A model generated the notes under the pieces. It did no database searches. It was not told the origin of the DNA and saw only the letters and a program-made list of their open reading frames with translations. Shown here piece by piece: positions 32,418 to 39,067 of a DNA stretch of 39,067 nucleotides. Made by a program: the position numbers and the translations under genes. This stretch comes from an uncultured Planctomycetota bacterium (GTDB lineage: Bacteria > Planctomycetota > Brocadiia > CAIUPP01): positions 1-39,067 of the forward strand of contig CAIUPP010000076.1 of NCBI GenBank assembly GCA_903901045.1, given 5' to 3'. Each line of letters starts with the position of its first letter. Within the stretch, counting starts at the first letter, position 1.

Positions 32418-34349
32418 ATGAAGAAGATCACCCGATACAGCATGGGGATTCGCGCATCGGAAAAGCCGAAGCCATTTGCTTCGGACAAGCAGGTCCTTGA
32501 GGCCGCCCTGCGGATGTTCAGCGCACGAAAGGCGCTGGCCGACGCGACGCGCCGTTGGCAAGAGGAGGACAAACAAACCAGGTCGCTCAGAGAGCAGGCA
32601 CGGCGATTGACGGTGCACTGGCACAGCTCCTTCCGGATGACCGGCGAGCATGTGAACATCCGCCGCCGCTGCAAGCTGCACCGCCTCAACCGGCTGGAGT
32701 GTGAAATCCTCACCGCGCTGTTGCTGAGCCAAATCACTTTGTTGAAACCCAAGATTCAGAACTGCGCCGAGTTGGCGGAGGCGCTGGCGCTGCCGTCCGG
32801 CAAAACCTTAGAGGCACTGAAGTGCTTGGCGGGGCACAGACGGCTAATGCGGTCCGGCCTGATTTTCTGCAACGATTCGGAGGAGGACCTGGAAAGCCAG
32901 TGCATTCGCGTCACTGATGAACTCCTGCGAGAAGTCCTGACAGGCGAAGAAGAGCCCGAGTTGACCTGGCCGGTCAGAAAGGAGGAGGAGCTCTATGACT
33001 ATTTGGCCAGGCTAACTACAGCGCTCCGCGACAAGGATAGGGAATTCGTTCGCGGAAGCATGGGGTTCGCCACTCGGAGCAATGTTCCCGCTTTGGACAG
33101 GAAAATAGGGCGCTTGCTCTATGGGTTGCGCGCCACATTGGCCAGGCATCCCGCTTGGGCGTTGGGCCGCTTCCGGACACAACTCGATGGGATGGAGGGA
33201 GAGTGGACCATTTTCCTGGCGCTCCTAAGCAAAGAACTCGGCCACGTGGACTCCTCTGATTCGTTATTTTCGGGCCGGGGGCTGGCTCACGCGCTAAGTT
33301 CCAGGGAACACGAAATCGCCCCCAACCTCCAACGATTGGTCTCGAACGGTCGTTTGCTATCGGGGGAGTTTATCCAGCCTTGCGGGGGGACGGGCGAGAC
33401 GTTGGCCGACAGCCCGACGGAAATTGCGCAGACAGAGTTCGAGTTGACCCCCAGGGTCCGCGAGGCGCTTGGGCTGGAGAAGAGCGGACACAAGCGGCTG
33501 TGCGGCAAGCATGAGGTTCGCAAGCCCAAGGTTCAGATGGCCCAACTCGTGCTTTCAGAGGGGACTCGACGTGCCATCAATCTGGCGCTGGTCCATACGA
33601 GACATGAAAAGACTCTCACCAAGACGTGGGGTTTGGGCGAGATGATCCCCTATGGCCGGAATGTCGTGTTGCTCTTTTCAGGCCCTCCCGGAACGGGTAA
33701 GACCGCTTCTGCTGAGGCGCTGGCGCATGAACTGGGTCGGCCTATCCTGGTGGTGAATTATGCCGACATTCAGGACCGCTGGGTGGGCCAGACGGAGAAG
33801 AACATCGCCCACGTTTTCAACGAGGCCAAATCCAACAATGCCCTCCTTTTCTGGGACGAGGCGGACGCCATGTTCTTCGACCGCGACACGGCCAAGTACA
33901 ACTGGGAGGTGCGTGATGTCAACGTCCTGCTTCAGGAGTTGGAACGATTCGATGGCGTCTGCGTGCTGTCCACCAACCGCAAAATCGCTTTGGATAAAGC
34001 TCTCGAACGACGGATCACCGTCAAGGTGGAGTTCGAGCGGCCGGATGCCGCCGCGCGGCGGCAGATATGGGACAAGCTTATCCCGCCCAGGATGCCTGTA
34101 GCCGAAGACGTCGACCGCGACGCTTTGAGCCGGCACGACCTTTCAGGCGGCGAGATCAAGAACGTGGTACTCAATGCCGCACGCCTTGCGCTGGAATCTC
34201 GCGGTAAGGGACCGGTCCGCATGGAGGACTTTTTGAGAGCCACGGAGATGGAAGTACAAGGCAAGTGGAACGAGGAGAGCAGAGAGCCGGTCGGCTTCGC
34301 CCACAGTAGGCCGATCATTCACGCTGCGTCGCTCAAAGCGGGGGCATAG
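32418..34349 (+). CDS. AAA+ ATPase with unassigned helical N-terminus
   Basis: Protein of 643 aa. The C-terminal third is a classical AAA+ module: GPPGTGKTASAEALA (near residue 422), LLFWDEADAMF (near 476), a sensor-1 VLSTNR and an arginine-finger-like ALERRI. Before it lie about 400 residues that I do not recognise, helical and charged, with CILTALLLSQ-like and CLAGHRRLMRSGLI segments that may form winged helices. AAA+ proteins of this type remodel or unfold partners. GGGAGG precedes the ATG at 32,418 by 7 nt; the open frame continues upstream to 32,268 but across the WYL promoter. It is followed by an orphan gene 90 bp on, on the same strand. Confidence 0.85.
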   Translation: MKKITRYSMGIRASEKPKPFASDKQVLEAALRMFSARKALADATRRWQEEDKQTRSLREQARRLTVHWHSSFRMTGEHVNIRRRCKLHRLNRLECEILTALLLSQITLLKPKIQNCAELAEALALPSGKTLEALKCLAGHRRLMRSGLIFCNDSEEDLESQCIRVTDELLREVLTGEEEPELTWPVRKEEELYDYLARLTTALRDKDREFVRGSMGFATRSNVPALDRKIGRLLYGLRATLARHPAWALGRFRTQLDGMEGEWTIFLALLSKELGHVDSSDSLFSGRGLAHALSSREHEIAPNLQRLVSNGRLLSGEFIQPCGGTGETLADSPTEIAQTEFELTPRVREALGLEKSGHKRLCGKHEVRKPKVQMAQLVLSEGTRRAINLALVHTRHEKTLTKTWGLGEMIPYGRNVVLLFSGPPGTGKTASAEALAHELGRPILVVNYADIQDRWVGQTEKNIAHVFNEAKSNNALLFWDEADAMFFDRDTAKYNWEVRDVNVLLQELERFDGVCVLSTNRKIALDKALERRITVKVEFERPDAAARRQIWDKLIPPRMPVAEDVDRDALSRHDLSGGEIKNVVLNAARLALESRGKGPVRMEDFLRATEMEVQGKWNEESREPVGFAHSRPIIHAASLKAGA

Positions 34350-34439
34350 CACGAAGGACGGGTAACAGCGCCGGTCTGGGACTTACGGTAACGGAAACTG
34401 CTTCAATGACGTGCCGAACAAGAAGAGAAAGGAATGACA

Positions 34440-35072
34440 ATGGCGATCACACCAAAAGACAGGCAAGAACCTATGAGGAAACGGCCAATCAGAGTGGGCT
34501 GCGTGATGGGACTGTCGTTCGATGGCCGCTTTCGCGATGCGGTTGCACGGCTCCTTGAGGAAGGGAAGGACTGGTTCCCAACTCCTGATCTGATAGAGCT
34601 TGCTCATGCACTCCTGCCGCCGAACCGGTCTGAGATGTTGACCAGAGCCCTTGAGGATAGTGAAGAACACGATGTGATTGACTTCGAGACTCTTCACTTC
34701 CAGAGAATGGAGTACGGCTGGCATGTCAGTAAGAGATGGGACATATCGGAGTCTCTGGAAAAGTGCGACGCTCTGGCGAATGAAGTGCGTTCCTTGACGG
34801 GCCGGGATACTGTGGACCTTGACAACGAGATGGACCGCCAACGATTGTGGGACGTCTGGCAAAACAGCCACACGCGGAGCATTCAAAGCGACCCGCATTG
34901 GCGCGAGTCATGGAAGCCGGAGGACTTCCCATTGGAGTCCTACAATCCTGGGAAAGCGGCTGTGGTCTGCCGTCGCCTCGCTGCTCAGTTCGAAGTGAGG
35001 CCGCACTGCACGAAGGAACTGATCTTCTGGTTTATGCAGATTGCCGAGGGACTCCCTCGGGACGGATTCTAA
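34440..35072 (+). CDS. Hypothetical protein downstream of the AAA+ ATPase
   Basis: Protein of 210 aa that I do not recognise. It is acidic and soluble-looking, with no signal peptide or membrane segment. Visible patches include RFRDAVARLLEEGKDWFPTP, an HDVIDFETLHF segment and a C-terminal ELIFWFMQIAEGLPRDGF. AAAGGA lies 6 nt before the ATG at 34,440; an ATG at 34,434 touches that site and is less likely. The close spacing to the AAA+ gene and the same strand suggest a partner or substrate of that ATPase. Just past its stop is a fragment of an AAA+ gene, so the 3' side has been rearranged. Confidence 0.65.
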   Translation: MAITPKDRQEPMRKRPIRVGCVMGLSFDGRFRDAVARLLEEGKDWFPTPDLIELAHALLPPNRSEMLTRALEDSEEHDVIDFETLHFQRMEYGWHVSKRWDISESLEKCDALANEVRSLTGRDTVDLDNEMDRQRLWDVWQNSHTRSIQSDPHWRESWKPEDFPLESYNPGKAAVVCRRLAAQFEVRPHCTKELIFWFMQIAEGLPRDGF

Positions 35073-35122
35073 CGCTCAAAGTCGAATTCGAGCGTTGGAA
35101 TGCAGCCATGCGCAGACAGATG
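35063..35122 (+). pseudogene. Short AAA+ ATPase fragment
   Basis: The reading frame here gives LTLKVEFERWNAAMRRQM, closely matching ITVKVEFERPDAAARRQI of the AAA+ ATPase (DNA near 34,014-34,068). Similarity stops on both sides. It starts within the last codons of the orphan gene. It is probably a scar of duplication and deletion between AAA+ genes; the remainder of the gap to 35,278 shows no gene. Confidence 0.6.
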
Positions 35123-35278
35123 CGGCGGAAGGAAGTGACTCGTCGGCCTTCCGCAAACTCGGCTCGGCGCGGAGCAAGAACGGGGATTTCCATTATGTCC
35201 AAGCAAACGGTATGCTTCTCATTTGACGTTCGACGTCGTTTGAGATGCTTCCTACTCTCTTGATCAAGGATTCGTCTC

Positions 35279-36784
35279 ATGGCCAAGCACGGTAAGCCCA
35301 TAACGTTGTCGAAGTCCAAGTTCGTGGCCGGACTACAGTGCCTCAAGCGCCTCTACTGGCTCGTCCATGAACCGGAGACAAAGCCAGAACCTGACGAAGA
35401 GACTAAGGCAAGATTCGCCCAGGGCCATGAGGTCGGCGTACTTGCTCAGAAGGCCTTCCTTGGCGGGGTATTGGTGGAGGCCGAATACTGGGAAGTGGGC
35501 AAGGCGCTGGAGCGCACGCGGGAACTCATGGCCGATCCGAAAGTACCGGCGATCTTCGAGGCCGCCTTTCTGGCCGACCGGATTCTTGTCCGCACTGACA
35601 TCCTCGAACGCGTGCGCGGAGGTCGCTGGCGTTTGTCTGAGGTGAAATCCTCCACAGACGTGAGAGAGAAGTACCATCACGTGGAGGATGTGGCGATCCA
35701 GAAATACGTCCTGGAACGCGCGGGAGTGGAGCTTTCCAGCGCCAACCTGATGCACCTCAACCGCAGCTACATCTTCGATGGGGTTCACCTCGTTCCTGAG
35801 AAGCTTTTCACAACCGTCAACCTTTCGCGCAAACTGGGAGAAGTTGAGAAGGTTCTGCCAAGGCTCTTGCGGCAACAATGGGAGGCCCTCTCTCAGAATG
35901 AACCTCCCGACGTGGAACCGGGCGACCAGTGCGAGTGTCCCTACAAATGTGAGTTTTTCGACCGGTGCAATAAGGAATTGCCCAACGATCACATGTCCAA
36001 ACTCCCCCGCATCCGACAGGCAAAACTCGATCAACTGGCGGCGATGGGCATTGCTTCGATGCGCGATATACCTGACGACTTCCCCCTGAGCGCGACCCAA
36101 CGACGTGTCTGCCAGTGCGCTCAGACAGGCAAGCCCTATTTTAGCGCCGCACTACAGACGGACTTGGAAACGCTCGAATACCCGCTGTACTTCATGGACT
36201 TTGAGACCCTCTATCCGGCCATCCCGCGTTACGCGGGAATGCGCCCTTCCGACCACATTCCATTCCAGTGGTCCGTACATGTGCAGAGAAAGCCGGGCAG
36301 CAAGCTGGAACACCATGAATTCTTAGCGGATGACGGCCGCGACCCCCGCCAGGAGTTCATCGAGTCGTTGTTGAAAGTCCTGGAGGATGCGGACGGCAAG
36401 GGGCACGTGGTTGTCTACAACCAATCTTTTGAGTCCACCCGACTGGCGGATCTCGCACAATGGCTGCCGCCGTACGCGAAACGGATAGCCAAAGTCCAGA
36501 AGCGACTCTGGGACCTACGTCCGGTTGTGGAACACCACGTTTGTCATCCGGATTTCGGCGGGTCCTTTTCGCTCAAGAGCGTTCTCCCCGCTCTGATACC
36601 CGGCATGACGTACGAAGGCATGGAAGTCGCAGAGGGAGGTGAAGCCGGATTGGCGTATAATACGCTCGTGCGTGGGGGACTCTCCGCTTCTGACCGGCGC
36701 AAGCTGCGCGAAGCGCTCCTGGCTTACTGCGGTCAGGACACGCTGGCAATGGTCAAGTTGGTGGAACGATTGCGAAGCGCGTGA
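35279..36784 (+). CDS. DUF2779 protein: Cas4-like nuclease plus DnaQ-like exonuclease
   Basis: Protein of 501 aa. The first half resembles Cas4/PD-(D/E)XK nucleases: LSKSKFVAGLQCLKRLYW with an early Cys, DILERV then LSEVKSSTDVREKYHHVEDVAIQ (E-x-K near residue 121), and the cysteine cluster CECPYKCEFFDRC (near 219-231), likely a [4Fe-4S] site. The second half has YFMDFETLYPAIP (near residue 304), with later Asp/His positions of a DEDDh exonuclease, and ends CGQDTLAMVKLVERL. This is the DUF2779 family, frequent in mobile and defence regions. The start is ATG 35,279 after GATCAAGGA. The exact substrate is not known. Confidence 0.87.
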   Translation: MAKHGKPITLSKSKFVAGLQCLKRLYWLVHEPETKPEPDEETKARFAQGHEVGVLAQKAFLGGVLVEAEYWEVGKALERTRELMADPKVPAIFEAAFLADRILVRTDILERVRGGRWRLSEVKSSTDVREKYHHVEDVAIQKYVLERAGVELSSANLMHLNRSYIFDGVHLVPEKLFTTVNLSRKLGEVEKVLPRLLRQQWEALSQNEPPDVEPGDQCECPYKCEFFDRCNKELPNDHMSKLPRIRQAKLDQLAAMGIASMRDIPDDFPLSATQRRVCQCAQTGKPYFSAALQTDLETLEYPLYFMDFETLYPAIPRYAGMRPSDHIPFQWSVHVQRKPGSKLEHHEFLADDGRDPRQEFIESLLKVLEDADGKGHVVVYNQSFESTRLADLAQWLPPYAKRIAKVQKRLWDLRPVVEHHVCHPDFGGSFSLKSVLPALIPGMTYEGMEVAEGGEAGLAYNTLVRGGLSASDRRKLREALLAYCGQDTLAMVKLVERLRSA

Positions 36785-36866
36785 TACTTGATACGCTGGC
36801 CCAGCGTATCGCCCATGATTCCATGGCTCGTAGGGGCGGTCGGTTGGGACAGGACGACCATTTCGC

Positions 36867-36925
36867 TTGCTCTGCCGTTTGTGGAAGGTACAATACCGGC
36901 ATGACAGTTCACGATGGTCGTGAAC
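36867..36925 (+). promoter_or_regulatory. Promoter with adjacent perfect inverted repeat
   Basis: TTGCTC (36,867-36,872), 16 nt and TACAAT (36,889-36,894) are followed by GTTCACGA-TGG-TCGTGAAC (36,907-36,925), a perfect 8-bp inverted repeat just past the expected start point. It would serve as an operator, or form a 5' mRNA hairpin, for the 68-aa protein and probably the GmrSD-type gene. Confidence 0.6.
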
Positions 36926-36964
36926 CGTTAGTAAACCGGTCTCGATATTCTTGGGAGGACTGCG

Positions 36965-37171
36965 ATGTCAAGTGAAGAAGGAACCTTGCTAAATGAAGGC
37001 CAGCCGCTGATTGTGAAAACATGGTCTGATACCTACTCTATCGACGCACGTGGCACTTGGCCTGATTGGCAGAAGGGAGACAAAGTGCATCTCAGCTCTA
37101 CTTCCGGGAGTGTAGAACTCACGAATCACAGAAGCATGAAGTCCGTCAGCGGTTGGGTAACCAGACAGTAA
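36965..37171 (+). CDS. Small hypothetical protein (68 aa)
   Basis: A 68-aa protein without recognisable domain, signal or membrane helix. It is rich in Ser, Thr, Trp and charged residues (VKTWSDTYSIDARGTWPDWQ), suggesting a small beta-type fold. An excellent ribosome site (GGGAGG, 6 nt) and its own promoter and inverted repeat argue that it is real. It ends 79 bp before the GmrSD-type nuclease gene on the same strand. A regulator or immunity-type partner for that nuclease is possible but unsupported by homology. Confidence 0.6.
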   Translation: MSSEEGTLLNEGQPLIVKTWSDTYSIDARGTWPDWQKGDKVHLSSTSGSVELTNHRSMKSVSGWVTRQ

Positions 37172-37250
37172 CACGAATAGTGCGTATACGCAGGGCTTCA
37201 CAGCCATGCGGTTGGACTGGTTCTAACACGCGTTTTTTTGGACACCCATA

Positions 37251-38912
37251 ATGTCACAAGGCCAAATCGAAGTCCGAATGCACAAGGTGAAAGCGCTTCG
37301 GCGTCTTCTCGAACAGCAGGTTTTTGCTGTTCCACAACTTCAGCGTGAGTTTGTTTGGAATGGCCCGAAATCTGCGGCTCTTCTGGACAGCATATACCGT
37401 CACATCCCCATTGGAACGATCTTGCTGTGGAAAGCCGATCCGCAACGCAGGAATTTGCTCCGCGAACAACTTCACCTCTTGCCGCCCTACAGCCGTGCCA
37501 ATGATGAAATCTGGTTCTTGATCGACGGCCAGCAACGTCTGTCTGTGATCTACCAAGCGTTCCACGGCGAGACGAAGAAGAACTTTTGGGGGCGCGATGT
37601 TGATTTTCGGCGCATCTGCTTCGGCGTCCGGCCTTATGACGATGACGACACGCAGTCGGCTTTTTCTTACCGGCCGCCCGTAGAGGGACGCTATGTTTCG
37701 ATTGTGGACATTCTCTCCAGCAACTGGCGGCAGAAACTACGCAAGTACGCTGATTGGAAACTCAAGAAGATCGAGGAATGCCGACAACGCATTCTCAATT
37801 ACGAACTCCCACTTGTCAGCGTTCGAACCGCCAACTTGGAGGATGTACGCACGACGTTCATTCGGATCAACTCGGGCGGGATGCGTGTTACCTCTGCCGA
37901 TCAGGCTTTTGCACTGGCATCGCGGTTCAACCTACGACAACTGGCACGAGTCGAAAGGCAGGAGCTCCAGGATTTCGAAATGATGTCCTTCGACCCGATT
38001 ATCCTAGGCTTCATGTTCGCCAGTGGCGGGAATCAAGTTGGACAGAAAGCGATCCAGACGAGGATAGGACGATGGGAGAAGGACGTGCGTTGTGGCAAGC
38101 TGAAGATCAAGGAATTCAATAAGATGTGGAAGTATTACGCAAATGCGTTGAGCAAGTCCGTGGATTTCCTGCGCGAGAACTTCTGCGTGTATAATGACGA
38201 GTTCCTCCCATCTGAAAACATGCTAGCTACTCTGCCAATCTTCTTCCTGCACAATGGTGCACAGCCGACCACGGCACAGCGAAACGAACTCAGAAAATGG
38301 TTTTGGGCTACTGCCCTTGGGCAACGGTATTCTGGCCGTGGTTACCGCAAAAACCTCATCTCCGACATTCAATTCTTTCAGAGATTGGCGAAACACGGCC
38401 GAGCGCGCTTCACGTTGGAAGTGCGCGTGGACAAATCCGATCTGGATAGGGCTCAGTACACCCGCAGCGCCGCCCTCACCAATGCGTTCTTCTGTCTCTT
38501 AGCCTTGCGAAAGCCACGGCGCTTCAGCAATGGCGAGCCAATCCCCACGCAGATTGCTGCCGCCCGCGCCAACAGGAAGAACAAACACCATATCTTTCCG
38601 AAGGCTCTTCTGCAGGCCCAAGGCATCGGGTACAAAGATTACAACAGCGTTTGCAACATCTGTTTCCTGCCGTCCGAAGAGAATCAGGAAATCGGACGCC
38701 GTCGTCCGTCGGCTTACTTCCGAGAGGTTCGGAAAAACGGACGTTTTGTCACAACGATGAAAAGCCACTTGATTCCTCCCCTACGCGACGCAGGGATTTG
38801 GAACGAAAGTGTAACAAGGGGGTTCCGCCAGTTCCGACGCGAGAGACTGCACCTGCTCTGCAAGGCGTTTGAACGGGAAGCGGGGATGAAGCTGTTCAAG
38901 AAGGAAGGCTGA
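37251..38912 (+). CDS. GmrSD-type DUF262/HNH restriction protein
   Basis: Protein of 553 aa. The N-terminal DUF262 domain has VPQLQREFVW, LLDSIYRHIPIGTILLW and the hallmark IDGQQRLSVIY (near residue 90), with a later FIRINSGGMRVT. This ParB-like domain is the NTP-using GmrS part. Near the C-terminus KNKHHIFPKALL (near 446) with YNSVCNICFLPSEENQEIG fits the His-Me finger (HNH, DUF1524-like) nuclease of GmrD. The two parts are in one chain, as in many type IV enzymes that cut modified phage DNA. The start is ATG 37,251; no strong ribosome site is seen. The last gene of the window. Confidence 0.85.
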   Translation: MSQGQIEVRMHKVKALRRLLEQQVFAVPQLQREFVWNGPKSAALLDSIYRHIPIGTILLWKADPQRRNLLREQLHLLPPYSRANDEIWFLIDGQQRLSVIYQAFHGETKKNFWGRDVDFRRICFGVRPYDDDDTQSAFSYRPPVEGRYVSIVDILSSNWRQKLRKYADWKLKKIEECRQRILNYELPLVSVRTANLEDVRTTFIRINSGGMRVTSADQAFALASRFNLRQLARVERQELQDFEMMSFDPIILGFMFASGGNQVGQKAIQTRIGRWEKDVRCGKLKIKEFNKMWKYYANALSKSVDFLRENFCVYNDEFLPSENMLATLPIFFLHNGAQPTTAQRNELRKWFWATALGQRYSGRGYRKNLISDIQFFQRLAKHGRARFTLEVRVDKSDLDRAQYTRSAALTNAFFCLLALRKPRRFSNGEPIPTQIAAARANRKNKHHIFPKALLQAQGIGYKDYNSVCNICFLPSEENQEIGRRRPSAYFREVRKNGRFVTTMKSHLIPPLRDAGIWNESVTRGFRQFRRERLHLLCKAFEREAGMKLFKKEG

Positions 38913-39067
38913 CCGTTCCAAAACCGAATCTTTTCGAAACAGCGGCGGAACGGCGGTTTTGATGCCCGAGTTCCATAGAAATCACCGTGCATTGGGCAAA
39001 GCGGGCTTTTGAAACAGTTGTAGAAGGCAGGGACAAGCAAGATTGGGGTGGTAGAAAGGACGAGGAA
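38913..39067. other. Non-coding right end of window
   Basis: I see no gene here. Near 39,028 is GCAGGGACAAGCA, which equals one arm of the REP-like hairpin at 24,714, but its complement is not within the window. The defence block may continue to the right. Confidence 0.4.

Overview
The window looks like an accessory, island-rich stretch of a bacterial chromosome of moderately high GC with strong Shine-Dalgarno sites. I infer a PVC-type or related organism (Planctomycetota, Lentisphaerota or Hydrogenedentota-like). The reasons are the ECF sigma factor overlapping a Ser/Thr kinase with TPR repeats and its planctomycete-style N-terminal segment, the FGE-like lipoprotein, and the paired secreted beta-propeller and phosphoesterase genes. 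The phylum is an inference; no rRNA or marker gene is present.

Layout. (1) 1-2,460: mobile-element debris. It holds an IS5-type transposase start, the C-terminus of a serine recombinase, a tRNA-Met 3'-half that looks like an attachment site, and a DUF4143-type (AAA_14) ATPase seated inside the remains of another gene of the same family. (2) 2,466-5,817: a P-type H+-ATPase and a divergent methyltransferase. (3) 5,837-8,834: a tightly packed six-gene operon (DUF134 regulator, NifX-like protein, AhpD-like protein, C_GCxxG_C_C protein, PaaI-like thioesterase, MBL-fold hydrolase). Its promoter carries a perfect 18-bp palindrome between -35 and -10. (4) 8,975-12,494: Ser/Thr kinase and ECF sigma factor, translationally coupled. 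(5) 12,692-24,632: seven consecutive + strand genes for exported proteins. They are an FGE-like/PEBP fusion lipoprotein, two arylsulfotransferase-like beta-propellers, two purple-acid-phosphatase-like metallophosphoesterases, and two members of a helical family I cannot name that carries LTxxQ motifs; one of these has PKD, mucin-like and Kre9-like modules added. (6) 24,678-26,528: a second copy of the tRNA-half/att module followed by an intact DUF4143 ATPase. (7) 26,624-38,912: a defence-island-like block. It holds a Cap4-nuclease/STAND NTPase/TPR protein, a WYL regulator, an AAA+ ATPase with an unplaced N-terminus, an orphan protein, a DUF2779 Cas4-like/DnaQ-like nuclease, a 68-aa protein and a GmrSD-type DUF262-HNH protein.

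The two att modules are direct repeats at an exact offset of 24,209 bp over about 395 bp. The DNA between them (H+-ATPase, redox operon, kinase/sigma, exported operon) therefore behaves like a genomic island, and a second, defence-rich island begins at copy 2. Neither retains a recognisable integrase. The strongest candidates for an undescribed system are the exported seven-gene operon under a neighbouring sigma/kinase pair, and the WYL-AAA+-orphan set next to the STAND protein.
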